A stretch of DNA of 53,048 nucleotides from Gammaproteobacteria bacterium (lineage in GTDB: Bacteria; Pseudomonadota; Gammaproteobacteria; SZUA-229), in contig JAOULX010000019.1 of assembly GCA_029881795.1 (NCBI GenBank), forward strand, positions 1-53,048. The letters run 5' to 3'. Made by a program: the position numbers and the translations under genes. Positions 26,005-34,267 of the stretch are shown here, one piece after another. The notes beneath the pieces are model-generated. The model made no database searches, was not told the DNA's origin, and saw only the letters and a list, made by a program, of their open reading frames with translations. Position 1 is the stretch's first letter. The number at the start of each line of letters is the position of its first letter.

Positions 26005-27063
26005 ATGAGTCGTTTCTGGAGTGCGCTGGTCAATCAACTGACTCCATATGTGCCGGGTGAACAGCCTAAAACAGATAAACTGATTAAGCTCAACACCAAT
26101 GAAAACCCGTACCCTCCATCCGCTCTGGCCATCCAGGCCATGCAGGCACAGGCAAATGATAAGTTACGGCTTTACCCTGATCCTGAGTCATCCGATTTAA
26201 AAGCCTGTATCGCCGATTATTACAAGCTTAAACCAGAGCAGGTGTTCATCGGTAATGGGTCGGATGAAGTGCTGGCACATTGTTTTCAGGCTTTGCTTAA
26301 TCATCATCAGCCTCTGTTGTTTCCTGATATTACTTACAGTTTTTATACCGTTTATAGCAAGCTCTATCAAATTGAGTATCAACAGATTCCGCTGGATGAC
26401 GACTTCAATATTCGACTGGACAATTATAAAATAGCAAACGGTGGTGTTATTTTTGCAAACCCAAATGCACCGACAGGTAAATTACTGAGCTTGGAAACTA
26501 TTGATGATTTTTTACAGCACAATACCGATTCTGTTGTGGTGGTTGATGAAGCCTATATCGACTTTGGTGGAGACAGTGCGATAGCGCTGGTTAATAAATA
26601 CCCAAATCTTCTGGTAATACAAACGCTGTCAAAATCACGTTCACTGGCAGGCTTGAGGGTTGGCTTTGCGGTGGGAGATAGCGGCTTAATAGAAGCGCTG
26701 GAGCGAGTGAAAAACTCGTTTAATTCTTACCCTATGGATCGTTTTTCAACCGCCGGTGCGATTGCTGCATTTCAGGATAATAATTATTTTTCGGCGCAGT
26801 GTGAAAAAATTATCAATAGCCGTAGCTGGCTTAATGAGCAGTTACTGGCACTGGGTTTTTCGGTAGCGGCGTCAAAAGCCAATTTCATATTCGCTGAACA
26901 TAAAGCAATCAATGCTGAGCTTATTGCTGAAGGATTGCGTGCAAAAAATATTATTGTCCGTCATTTCAAACAGCCCAGAATTGAAAATTATTTGCGTATC
27001 ACCATCGGCACTCAGATAGAGTGTGAACGACTGGTGGATGAACTAAAAGCGATAGTCCGCTAA
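26005..27063 (+). CDS. hisC: Histidinol-phosphate aminotransferase
   Basis: The 352-residue protein is a class I/II PLP aminotransferase of the HisC subgroup: [12 protein letters not shown] at the start, [10 protein letters not shown] (phosphate site), [22 protein letters not shown] (Asp/Tyr binding PLP), [17 protein letters not shown] with PLP-lysine K210, and a C-terminal LRITIGT. It converts imidazole acetol phosphate and glutamate to histidinol phosphate. No other his gene is adjacent. Solitary HisC2-type copies may also serve aromatic amino acid synthesis, so the physiological substrate is slightly open. Confidence 0.92.
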   Translation: MSRFWSALVNQLTPYVPGEQPKTDKLIKLNTNENPYPPSALAIQAMQAQANDKLRLYPDPESSDLKACIADYYKLKPEQVFIGNGSDEVLAHCFQALLNHHQPLLFPDITYSFYTVYSKLYQIEYQQIPLDDDFNIRLDNYKIANGGVIFANPNAPTGKLLSLETIDDFLQHNTDSVVVVDEAYIDFGGDSAIALVNKYPNLLVIQTLSKSRSLAGLRVGFAVGDSGLIEALERVKNSFNSYPMDRFSTAGAIAAFQDNNYFSAQCEKIINSRSWLNEQLLALGFSVAASKANFIFAEHKAINAELIAEGLRAKNIIVRHFKQPRIENYLRITIGTQIECERLVDELKAIVR

Positions 27064-27112
27064 ATAAAGACAAGTTGGGGTAACGCCACTTATAAAACTG
27101 TGAGGCGGTTGA

Positions 27113-27535
27113 TTATGGCTTGGGCACCAGCATCCAGATATAAAGGTCTCCACTCAATGGGTGTTGCCATTGTTCGCGAATGACTGCACGGGATAAATCC
27201 AGAGTCGTTGCAGATGAGAGTCTGGAATGGGTGTCCATCCTGCTTTGCTGTTGATTTGACTGTTGAAGATGAGTTTCTGACTGCACTAGCAGTTGCTTCA
27301 TTCGGCCTAGTTCAGCCTGTGCCTTGAGCTCGGCTACTCTTTGTTGTGCTTTAATACCTCCAAATGACTGAGGCGGTGCAATCGTACTGACACCCACATA
27401 ACCCGGAATATTGGGGTTGTGATACCAGTGTGGTAGCTGAATGCTAGTATCCAGACTCACACTGGTTCGGCTGTTGCTCATGCAGGCACTCAGCAATAAT
27501 GTGGTAATAATAAGTACAGGAAGATTTTTCATCAT
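27113..27535 (-). CDS. LPP20-family lipoprotein
   Basis: The 140-residue protein has a lipoprotein signal (lipobox L-S-A-C, Cys18). The mature part has P-H-W-Y-x-N-P-x-x-x-G-Y-V-G-V-S followed by GGIKAQQRVAELKAQAEL and a C-terminal LYIWMLVPKP. This is the LPP20/FlgP-like pattern: a 'Y-V-G-V-G/S' strand, then a long 'A-x-x-x-A-x-x-A' helix. Relatives include FlgP-type outer-membrane lipoproteins of flagellar discs, so a link to the flagellar genes nearby is possible but inferred. It is the third gene of a minus-strand trio, after a terminator-like hairpin. Confidence 0.65.
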   Translation of the reverse strand: MMKNLPVLIITTLLLSACMSNSRTSVSLDTSIQLPHWYHNPNIPGYVGVSTIAPPQSFGGIKAQQRVAELKAQAELGRMKQLLVQSETHLQQSNQQQSRMDTHSRLSSATTLDLSRAVIREQWQHPLSGDLYIWMLVPKP

Positions 27536-27549
27536 ATTGGTATTTTTTC

Positions 27550-27573
27550 AAAAAGAGGACCGCTGCGGTCCTC
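27550..27573 (-). terminator. Strong Rho-independent terminator before the LPP20 lipoprotein gene
   Basis: On the minus strand an 8-bp perfect stem GAGGACCG / CGGTCCTC with a 3-base loop (27555-27573) is followed by five T residues (27550-27554 as plus-strand A). It lies 20 bp downstream of the beta-barrel stop and 15 bp upstream of the lipoprotein ATG. It should therefore reduce transcription into the last gene of the trio. Confidence 0.75.
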
Positions 27574-27592
27574 ATGAAGGCGTGGTTTTACG

Positions 27593-28330
27593 TTAGTAAT
27601 TGACAAAATAGGCCAGATTGCCAGAAACAATACTTTCTTTAAGATCAGATAAATTATTGTTATCTGAATAATTACCACTCCAGTTTGCAAAACTATAGCT
27701 CTGTAGTGAGCCTTTCAGTATGAAGCCTGATTCTTTCGATAAGTTGATTACATAGGAGGCGCCGACACTGACACCAACCGTGTTAGCCTTTTCGTTAAAA
27801 TGATTAATTGTCTGATCATCGTCGACTAGAGTGCCGTTCATCAATGCCAGTGCGCCGTTTAATGAAAGTACATCTGTGCCAAGACGTAATGACAGGCTGG
27901 CACCACCAAACAGACCGGATGAGTTAAATGACATGTAGCTGGAATTAGCAGTAGGGTTCTCAAAATAAGAACTACCAGATTTGAAGCCGGCAAAAACCGA
28001 CATAGATGAATTTAATACATAACCCAGAGTGCCGGCGAAATCAGTGCGCTGAAAAACTTCTGTCTGACCATTTGCCGTGTAATCATGCTGGCCGCCCAGT
28101 GATGTGCCGACTGAAAGGTCAAGAAAAGTACGGCCTGAAGCCAGTGTGATACCAGCGCCTAAGGTTAAATACGAGGTATCGGTAATGGAGCCCTGTGTCT
28201 GATCCAGAAAGGATAATTCATATTTGGCTACACCAACTGATGCGCGAGGTCTGAACAGCATCTCGGCATTTACATCAATGCTCTGTAGTGTGCCTAATGT
28301 GATCAGCAGTAAGGATAATACTTTTTTCAT
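27593..28330 (-). CDS. Predicted outer-membrane beta-barrel protein
   Basis: The 245-residue protein has a Sec signal peptide (MKKVLSLLLITLGTLQSIDVNA) and then alternating amphipathic strands, Gly/Ser/Asn/Thr-rich, with turns of N/D/G. It ends in an aromatic residue (LAYFVNY), as outer-membrane barrel proteins do for BAM recognition. About eight to ten strands can be drawn. No family was recognised. It lies 18 bp downstream of the coiled-coil gene on the same strand, so the two are one operon. Confidence 0.7.
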   Translation of the reverse strand: MKKVLSLLLITLGTLQSIDVNAEMLFRPRASVGVAKYELSFLDQTQGSITDTSYLTLGAGITLASGRTFLDLSVGTSLGGQHDYTANGQTEVFQRTDFAGTLGYVLNSSMSVFAGFKSGSSYFENPTANSSYMSFNSSGLFGGASLSLRLGTDVLSLNGALALMNGTLVDDDQTINHFNEKANTVGVSVGASYVINLSKESGFILKGSLQSYSFANWSGNYSDNNNLSDLKESIVSGNLAYFVNY

Positions 28331-28348
28331 TCACGGGTCCTCAAAGAT

Positions 28349-29521
28349 TTAAAATGTTGGGAAAAATTTCTGGCTCAGATTAGCTTCATCATCAGCCTGT
28401 TTTTTCGCTTCTTTTCGGGCGATATTTTCGGCTTGACGGCGAATGGCCTGAGCTTCAAGCTCGGCCTGTGCCTGATCTTCTTTTAGTGCCATTTGTGATG
28501 CCTTCTCAAGTTCAAGCTGGGCCTTCTGTTGCTTGTCTTGTAGGAGATCTTGTTGTGCTTGAGTGTTGTTGTTAGTGTTAATGTTAATGTCTGTAATTGT
28601 GGCAGCCGGGTTCAGTGTCGGTGTACCCAGATCACTGTCTAAATTCTGGATAATTTGATTTTTTAGATCGGCAATCATTTCTTCTGTTACGCTGGGTGTA
28701 ACCAGTGCGCTGATCGCATAATCGATTACCCAGCCGGTTTTATCAGCAGTTAAATCGTATGAATCTTTGATCACGCGGATATCTGAAATACGTGCTTTGA
28801 CCTTGCTTCTGACTTCGTCCTTGCTCAAGTTAAAGTTTTTAACCTCGGTCACGGATTCGATCACAACCACTGCGCCTTTTTCAGAGGCGTTGCGTTCAGC
28901 CTTGACCCGTGCCTGATCGCGGCATTTATCTTTTGTCACGGTCAGGCTACAAGTTTCCCGGACTGATACTTCAATACGTTTGGAGTGACGCAGGTTTTTA
29001 AGCTGATCTTGTAACTTGCTGCCGGCGAGTCGGTCAGACAAATCGTTAATCGAATCCTGAATACTTTTTTGTTTTCTAAGATTGATATCGTAATTGGCAC
29101 GACTGTCGCTGATTTTGTCGTCCAGCGCTTTAACAAAGGCTGAATTTGTGAGGTAATTACGATTAGCCTTTTGCCAGACTCCGCGTTGTTTATTTAACTG
29201 GTCGGTAAAGTCAATATTTGGGAACTGCTCTTCTGCTGTGCGCAAATCTTTGAGTTTTTTACGTTCTTCATCGACGCTGGCTTTGATTGTGAGTAACTTT
29301 GATTGCGATGCGTTGCGTTCGATTTCAAGCGTTTCATAGCGTACTTTTGATTTTCGAAGGTCTGCATTGGCCTGATGTAACTGTTCTTTGAGCTCTCTTA
29401 ACTGGTCCTGATTATTGGCAGCCAGAGCAAGAGGAGATGATAAGAGTGCGCTGATCAGAAGTATTAGTACGTATCTTTTCTCTAATATGGCATTGAATAA
29501 TGGGGTAATACTAATCATCAT
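28349..29521 (-). CDS. Periplasmic coiled-coil protein of unknown function
   Basis: The 390-residue protein has a signal peptide (cleavage likely near residue 35, LALAA-N). Residues ~38-180 form a coiled coil. Residues ~181-275 form a globular alpha/beta region with two or three Cys (VRETCSLTVTKDKCRDQARVKAERNASEKGAVVVIESVTEVKNF). It ends in an Asn-rich then Gln/Ala/Glu-rich helical tail and KFFPTF. The globular part faintly resembles the small N-terminal domains of FlgT-like proteins (a 'DQAR..A..NA...GA.V.IES' run), but I would not assign it. First gene of the trio with the barrel and LPP20 proteins. Confidence 0.6.
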   Translation of the reverse strand: MMISITPLFNAILEKRYVLILLISALLSSPLALAANNQDQLRELKEQLHQANADLRKSKVRYETLEIERNASQSKLLTIKASVDEERKKLKDLRTAEEQFPNIDFTDQLNKQRGVWQKANRNYLTNSAFVKALDDKISDSRANYDINLRKQKSIQDSINDLSDRLAGSKLQDQLKNLRHSKRIEVSVRETCSLTVTKDKCRDQARVKAERNASEKGAVVVIESVTEVKNFNLSKDEVRSKVKARISDIRVIKDSYDLTADKTGWVIDYAISALVTPSVTEEMIADLKNQIIQNLDSDLGTPTLNPAATITDININTNNNTQAQQDLLQDKQQKAQLELEKASQMALKEDQAQAELEAQAIRRQAENIARKEAKKQADDEANLSQKFFPTF

Positions 29522-29757
29522 TTGTTGGTATTCCTGTAAACGGCGTATTTAACTGTAGTTAAGATAATGTTGTATAAAGTATAGATTATTATAGGTAAAT
29601 GAAATAGTAATAACCTGATCTTTATAGCTTTAAATGTTAACAAGTTGGCAAAAAACAGCAGGTTATTACTGAGGCTTTGTTTCAGAAGGCCTGAGATCGC
29701 ATCGTGACCATTGCTGTAGTCCGTGGCATCTATCGCAGGCTCTTAGCTATACCGGCG

Positions 29758-30033
29758 TCATTGTTGAAAATTCTGAGGAAACTTGCCTTTAATAATATAG
29801 GCAAAGGCAATCACCTCGGCCACGGCTTTATAGAGCTGCTCTGGAATCTCATCGCCTAATTCCAGCTCTGCCAGTATTTCAATCAGACCCTCATCTTCCT
29901 GTAAATAGATATTGTTTTCTTTTGCGATTTCTATAATGCGTTCGGCCAGTTCACCGCTGCCAGTGGCTTTAACCACAGGCGCCTTTTGCTGATCATATTC
30001 AAGTGCGATGGCGACCGGTATCTTTTGTTTCAT
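29758..30033 (-). CDS. flhX: FlhB C-terminal-domain-like protein (FlhX type)
   Basis: The 91-residue protein corresponds to the cytoplasmic C-terminal domain of the export switch FlhB after its autocleavage site. VAIALEYDQQKAPVVKATGSGELAERIIEIAKENNIYLQED aligns with FlhB residues following N-P-x-H (compare FAVALKYD...APVVVAKGADLIAASIRK in this window's FlhB). GDEIPEQLYKAVAEVIAFAY aligns with the FlhB end. It has no membrane domain and no NPTH motif of its own. FlhX-type proteins can partly replace the FlhB C-terminus in export-substrate switching. It sits 8 bp downstream of the fliK-like gene, which fits, because FliK is the partner of that switch. Confidence 0.85.
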   Translation of the reverse strand: MKQKIPVAIALEYDQQKAPVVKATGSGELAERIIEIAKENNIYLQEDEGLIEILAELELGDEIPEQLYKAVAEVIAFAYIIKGKFPQNFQQ

Positions 30034-30041
30034 CGGTTTCT

Positions 30042-31586
30042 CTATGCCTTATCTTCTAGCAATGGCCCGTGACCGGGCAGGCGCTGATCGATAGGCTTTA
30101 TTTTGTCGTGTTTACTGCTGATAGTGGCGACATCAAAGCCGGCAAGGGTTAAGGCTGATTGCAAAAGATGTAAATGCTCGTTAATTAACTGGTGAGTCGC
30201 ATTTGATTCACTGGTTAAACCGGCGTGTAGCTGCTTGTTAACCAGTATCAAACGGGCCTCAAGCAGGCCCATCTCAGCGATTTCCATCTGAATAGTAACG
30301 CTCCAGTGGGTTTCTTCGTCAGCTTGCTGCTTATTGACTTTGATATTAAATAAATCAATCCAGTCAGTGTTTTTAGATACTAGCAAGTTAAATAACACCA
30401 TGAAAGCAGAGTCGGCTTCTGCTTCAACTTGCAGTGCCTGCAACTGGTGATTGGTAATGGTATTGATGCTTTGCTCAATTAACTGGCGAATTTCAGTGAG
30501 TGTCGGAATAAACTGAATCCATTGCTTGAGTTGAGCCATCTCTTTGGCAGAAAATTTCTGAACAGCCTGAAAAATAAATGACTGTTTATCGCTGATAGTG
30601 TTGTTATTAAAGCTTGTCGGGTGACTAATAAAACCAATGATCTCAGCTTTTTCAGCTGCTGCGATACCGTAAAGTAAATAATTGGCAATCGCAGGCAGGC
30701 GATATTCAGCAGCTAAGGTACTAATTAGTTCAGGGTTCTTAATAACAGCCGGAACCTGTGTTTTGGCTAGAATTTGATCAACCGTTTGTTTTAACTGAAT
30801 CAGATTAAATTTCAGGTCCTTAACCGGTATTTCGCTGTTTTTTAAAATCTTGTTTTCAAGGTTAAAGCCACTTTGTTGTAAAAAAAGCTGTATTTTGTCT
30901 GCTGAAGCATTCTCGGCTTTAAGCGGAATCTGCAGCAGTGTCTGTAACTGTCGGCTAAATGTTTTTAAATCTAAAGTCTGATCTGGAGCTTTATTTTTTG
31001 TCCCACTCGCTATTTCATCGACAACCTTGAGCAATCCGTTATCTTTCTCTGTTAACGTCATTTTTGCAGCTGGCAGGCCAATCTCGGGTGCTTTAAGATT
31101 CACCTGGCCGAACTCGACGCTGTTGTCAGAGGCCGAAATGACCGTACCAATACTGAAGTTATCGGCCGATAGCTTGTTTTGTATCGGTACTGGCGTTAGT
31201 GTCAGAGCCGATGTTGACGGAATTAAAGGCTGAATCCGTTGCACCAGATTGAGTAATTTTTGGATACTGTTGTTTTGTGGAACGGCTTGTCTCAGATAGA
31301 GAGTAATGGCATCGGTCGCTGCAGGTGTTGGAGTGATGATCTTTAAAACCGGTTCAAAACCCAGTTTGCTGACCTGTAGCTTGAGTTCTTCGCCTGCCTG
31401 GATTGGTGTTTTGATCTTGGCATTGATCAAATGCTGGCCAATTTGTAATAAAAACTCGCCCTGAGCGTTACTGCTGGTTTTTGCACGGCTTTCAAATATC
31501 TGACCAATCTGCCAGGTTTGTAAGACGACCGGGATGATTTTGGCATCGATAGGTTTGCTAGAATGCAGTGGCGGAAGATTAAACAT
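30042..31586 (-). CDS. fliK: Flagellar hook-length control protein FliK-like
   Basis: The 514-residue protein has a long, low-complexity Gln/Lys/Thr-rich N-terminal part and a C-terminal FliK domain: VTIQMEIAEMGLLEARLILVNKQLHAGLTSESNATHQLINEHLHLLQSALTLAGFDVATI. This matches the conserved 'G.v.v.l......l.v.f...............l..L...L...G' core. FliK measures hook length and triggers the export switch through FlhB. It is divergent from fliL; in Pseudomonas the fliK gene points the same way as fliL. The assignment to FliK as opposed to a paralogue rests on domain and context. Confidence 0.78.
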   Translation of the reverse strand: MFNLPPLHSSKPIDAKIIPVVLQTWQIGQIFESRAKTSSNAQGEFLLQIGQHLINAKIKTPIQAGEELKLQVSKLGFEPVLKIITPTPAATDAITLYLRQAVPQNNSIQKLLNLVQRIQPLIPSTSALTLTPVPIQNKLSADNFSIGTVISASDNSVEFGQVNLKAPEIGLPAAKMTLTEKDNGLLKVVDEIASGTKNKAPDQTLDLKTFSRQLQTLLQIPLKAENASADKIQLFLQQSGFNLENKILKNSEIPVKDLKFNLIQLKQTVDQILAKTQVPAVIKNPELISTLAAEYRLPAIANYLLYGIAAAEKAEIIGFISHPTSFNNNTISDKQSFIFQAVQKFSAKEMAQLKQWIQFIPTLTEIRQLIEQSINTITNHQLQALQVEAEADSAFMVLFNLLVSKNTDWIDLFNIKVNKQQADEETHWSVTIQMEIAEMGLLEARLILVNKQLHAGLTSESNATHQLINEHLHLLQSALTLAGFDVATISSKHDKIKPIDQRLPGHGPLLEDKA

Positions 31587-31636
31587 ACCAGTAGTTTATA
31601 ACAGATGTCAGAAATTTGGTGTCAGTAACTTGTCGT

Positions 31637-31663
31637 TTATCGACCTCAGGTAAATAAATTAGC
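31637..31663 (-). promoter_or_regulatory. Weak candidate sigma-28 (FliA) promoter for fliK-flhX
   Basis: On the minus strand GTCGATAA (31637-31644) matches 7 of 8 bases of the sigma-28 -10 GCCGATAA. Exactly 11 bp upstream, GCTAATTT (31656-31663) matches TAAAGTTT at only 4 of 8. A start here would give a leader of about 45 nt to the fliK ATG. The -35 is poor, so this is tentative. Confidence 0.3.
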
Positions 31664-31770
31664 TGTTTAAATTCTAAAATTTCGTCAATAATGGTCTATT
31701 ATTTCTTTAGAAAACAATCGAATAGGCGTTTTTTTTTAAAATAATTAAGTTTTTGTTCTTTGAGCAAATA

Positions 31771-31788
31771 TAGGCATATATTTTGCTT
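31771..31788 (+). promoter_or_regulatory. Sigma-54 (RpoN) promoter upstream of fliL
   Basis: TAGGCATATATTTTGCTT has the invariant GG (31773-31774) and GC (31785-31786) separated by exactly 10 bp. The GC is 31 bp before the fliL ATG, leaving a leader of about 20 nt that contains the ribosome-binding site. Polar-flagellar fliL operons in Pseudomonas and Vibrio are RpoN/FleQ-dependent, so context agrees. Confidence 0.65.
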
Positions 31789-31817
31789 TACTTAATCTAG
31801 CGTTGGAGTTCAGGCTA

Positions 31818-32327
31818 ATGGCCCAAAATGATGTAAATGATGCGAAAGATTCAGCTGGATCACTGAAAATAATAGTGATTGCCCTGGTGATTTTATTACT
31901 GGTTGTAATCGGTGTCGGTGTGGCGTTGTTTATGATGATGAATAATAAAGGTCCAGCGGTGGTCAATGCCAATGGTGAAACTGTAAGCACAGAAGTTATG
32001 GCGCCGAAAACACCCATATATGTGCCACTTGAGCCGACCTTTCTTGCCAATTTTGAAGAGCAGTCACAGGCGGCATATCTGCAGGTGAATGTTCAGGTTA
32101 TGACCTACGATGAAGCTGTAAAAATAGCCATCGAGAAGCATATGCCAAGAATAAGAAACGATCTGTTATTGCTGTTTGGCAGTCAAAAATATGAGGAGTT
32201 AAATACTGTAAAAGGTAAACGTGAGTTAAGCAAAGAAGCCGTCAAGGTGACATCCAAGGTATTAAAAGATGCCGGTGAGCCGAATAAGATTGAAGCCTTT
32301 TTGTTTACCAGTTTCGTGATGCAGTAG
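31818..32327 (+). CDS. fliL: Flagellar basal body-associated protein FliL
   Basis: At 169 residues from the ATG at 31818 (TGGAG ribosome-binding site), it has a short cytoplasmic start and one membrane helix (IIVIALVILLLVVIGVGVALFMM). A periplasmic stomatin-like domain follows with YVPLEPTFLANF, LQVNVQVMTYDEAVKIAIEKHMPRIRNDLLLLFGSQ and a C-terminal ...IEAFLFTSFVMQ. FliL surrounds the stator units and supports torque. The start at 31803 (TTG) is rejected because the ribosome-binding site lies inside it. First gene of the fliLMNOP run. Confidence 0.95.
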   Translation: MAQNDVNDAKDSAGSLKIIVIALVILLLVVIGVGVALFMMMNNKGPAVVNANGETVSTEVMAPKTPIYVPLEPTFLANFEEQSQAAYLQVNVQVMTYDEAVKIAIEKHMPRIRNDLLLLFGSQKYEELNTVKGKRELSKEAVKVTSKVLKDAGEPNKIEAFLFTSFVMQ

Positions 32328-32338
32328 ATTAAAACAAT

Positions 32339-33334
32339 ATGGCACAAGATGTATTAAGTCAGGATGAAATCGACGCCTTACTCCATGGAGTTGATGGCGG
32401 CGATATAGACACAGAAGCCGATACGCATGATGGCGTTGCTCGTGGTTATGATTTTAATAGCCAAGAACGTATTGTACGTGGACGTTTGCCGACACTGGAA
32501 ATGATCAATGAGCGTTTTGCTCGAAATTTCCGCATTAGCTTGTTTACCTTATTGCGCCGTAATGCAGAGCTGTCAGTCAGCGGTGTACGCATGCTTAAGT
32601 TTGCTGAGTATGTGCATAGTTTATACGTACCTACCAGTTTAAATCTGGTACGGGTCAAACCTTTAAGAGGCACGGCTTTATTCGTGATAGACCCGAAGCT
32701 GGTCTTTGTTGTTGTCGATAATTACTTTGGTGGTGAAGGGCGGTTTTACAACAAGATTGAAGGCCGTGATTTCACTCCCACTGAGCAGCGTATTATTCAG
32801 ATGTTGCTGGAGCAGTGTTTCATCGACATGGCAAAGGCCTGGGAGCCGGTGGTTGAATTAGCGTTTGAATTTCAAAGCGCAGAAGTCAACCCGCATCTAG
32901 CGAATATCGTCAGCCCGACGGAAGTGGTTGTTATCAGCACCTTCAGAATAGACCTTGAGGGCGGCGGCGGTGACCTGCATATTACCATGCCGTATTCAAT
33001 GGTTGAGCCAATCCGTGATTTACTCGATGCTGGTGTACAAAGTGATGTAACAGAGGTTGATGATCGCTGGATAGGCTCGTTAAGAAGTGAAATATTTGAG
33101 GCTAAGCTTAATATGTCATCCACAATTATGGATACCAAAATGAGTATTGCCTCGATCAATAAATTAAAGGTTGGCGACGTGATTCCGTTTGATATGCCTG
33201 ACAAAGTTATGATTGAGGTCGAACATATTCCGCTGTTCCGGGGAAAAATGGGGGTTTCAAATGGCAATGTGTCGGTACGGGTAGAAGAAGTCGTTAAACG
33301 AGAAACCATAGATTTTAAATTATTAGAGCAGTAG
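32339..33334 (+). CDS. fliM: Flagellar motor switch protein FliM
   Basis: The 331-residue protein begins MAQDVLSQDEIDALLHGVDGG, the conserved CheY-P-binding N-terminal peptide. The middle CheC-like domain follows (YDFNSQERIVRGRLPTLE, NERFARNFRISLF, GRFYNKIEGRDFTPTEQRIIQ), then the C-terminal FliN-like domain (IPLFRGKMGVSNGNVSVRV). FliM forms the middle of the C-ring, binding CheY-P to change rotation. It follows fliL by 11 bp. Length is normal. Confidence 0.98.
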   Translation: MAQDVLSQDEIDALLHGVDGGDIDTEADTHDGVARGYDFNSQERIVRGRLPTLEMINERFARNFRISLFTLLRRNAELSVSGVRMLKFAEYVHSLYVPTSLNLVRVKPLRGTALFVIDPKLVFVVVDNYFGGEGRFYNKIEGRDFTPTEQRIIQMLLEQCFIDMAKAWEPVVELAFEFQSAEVNPHLANIVSPTEVVVISTFRIDLEGGGGDLHITMPYSMVEPIRDLLDAGVQSDVTEVDDRWIGSLRSEIFEAKLNMSSTIMDTKMSIASINKLKVGDVIPFDMPDKVMIEVEHIPLFRGKMGVSNGNVSVRVEEVVKRETIDFKLLEQ

Positions 33335-33356
33335 TTCTGTATGTGGAGTAGTTACA

Positions 33357-33824
33357 ATGAGTGATGAAGATGATATTGAGGTAACTGAGTCTGCCGATGA
33401 TGACTGGGCTTCGGCACTGGAGGAACAGGCAGAAACAGAAGCTGAGACTGTAACCGCAACGGCAAAAAAAGATCATAACCCGGCAGATGCGCTAAATATT
33501 CAGAAGCATGAAATGGAAGATTTTGAGCGCAACAGCATGGTGTCTGAGAAAGGCTCTGTTGAAGATGTAAAGCTGGATGCGATTCTGGATATACCTGTAT
33601 ATATTTCTATGGAAATTGGACGCACCCAAATCAGTATTCGAAACCTTTTGAAGCTAAATCAGGGCTCTGTCGTTGAGCTCGACAGGCTGGCTGGTGAACC
33701 GATGGATGTACTGGTTAATGGCACCCTGATTGCGCGTGGCGAAGTGGTCGTGGTAAACGAAAAATTTGGTCTCAGGCTGACGGATATTATCAGTCCTGCT
33801 GATCGCGTTAAGCATTTAAGGTAA
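33357..33824 (+). CDS. fliN: Flagellar motor switch protein FliN
   Basis: The 155-residue protein has an acidic N-terminal extension (about 70 residues of E/D/T/A) and the C-terminal SpoA/FliN domain: LDIPVYISMEIGRTQISIRNLLKLNQGSVVELDRLAGEPMDVLVNGTLIARGEVVVVNEKFGLRLTDIIS-type core. FliN tetramers form the bottom of the C-ring. A GTGGAG ribosome-binding site precedes the ATG. Its stop overlaps the fliO start (TAATG). Confidence 0.97.
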   Translation: MSDEDDIEVTESADDDWASALEEQAETEAETVTATAKKDHNPADALNIQKHEMEDFERNSMVSEKGSVEDVKLDAILDIPVYISMEIGRTQISIRNLLKLNQGSVVELDRLAGEPMDVLVNGTLIARGEVVVVNEKFGLRLTDIISPADRVKHLR

Positions 33825-34267
33825 TGGTCAATATGTCTCGACTACACAATCTGGTAGTGGCATCAATGCTGCTGTTACCACTGGCTGTAAATGCCGCTAC
33901 GGAAGAAAAAGTGATGCCGGTCGACCCGTTATCGGCTTCTAGTATTGCCAATATGTTTCTCGGGCTAGGTCTGGTGCTGGCACTGATATTTTTGATGGCC
34001 TGGGTGGTTCGTCGAATGGGTGGTATGCAGCTGTCGGGTTCACAAAGGATTCGCCTGTTAGGTGGTCTGTCACTTGGACCACGTGAAAAAGTGGTATTGA
34101 TACAAGTCGAAAACAAACGCCTTTTATTAGGAGTGGCTCAGGGACAAGTCAATACCCTGCACCAACTGGAAGGCGACTATGAGAATATCGCCGAACAGAC
34201 AACCGGTTCAGCGACTGATTTTAAGGCCAAGTTTGTGCAGGCACTGAATAACACCATAAAAAAATGA
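33824..34267 (+). CDS. fliO: Flagellar biosynthesis protein FliO
   Basis: A 147-residue bitopic protein. Residues ~8-25 resemble a signal or first hydrophobic stretch. The membrane helix is [28 protein letters not shown]. The cytoplasmic part [43 protein letters not shown] is the FliO hallmark. FliO assists assembly of the FliP ring of the export gate. A second ATG at 33833 is possible, but 33824 overlaps the fliN stop. Its stop overlaps fliP (ATGA). Confidence 0.93.
   Translation: MVNMSRLHNLVVASMLLLPLAVNAATEEKVMPVDPLSASSIANMFLGLGLVLALIFLMAWVVRRMGGMQLSGSQRIRLLGGLSLGPREKVVLIQVENKRLLLGVAQGQVNTLHQLEGDYENIAEQTTGSATDFKAKFVQALNNTIKK

Noticed and set aside
29646-29658. TTGGCA-like sequence resembling a sigma-54 site upstream of nothing on the plus strand
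   Set aside because: GG and GC are 9 bp apart rather than 10, and no plus-strand gene follows; the flanking genes are on the minus strand.
29522-29757. Possible sigma-28 promoter (GCCGTTTA with TTAACTAC upstream) on the minus strand for the coiled-coil gene
   Set aside because: The -10 has two mismatches, the spacing is 10 instead of 11 and the -35 is poor; an AT-rich TATAAT is also present without a good -35. The 236-bp gap holds no gene or clear signal.
32872-33309. Minus-strand open frame opposite fliM
   Set aside because: Low-complexity Thr/Ser-rich product with no homology signal; fliM on the other strand is complete and conserved.
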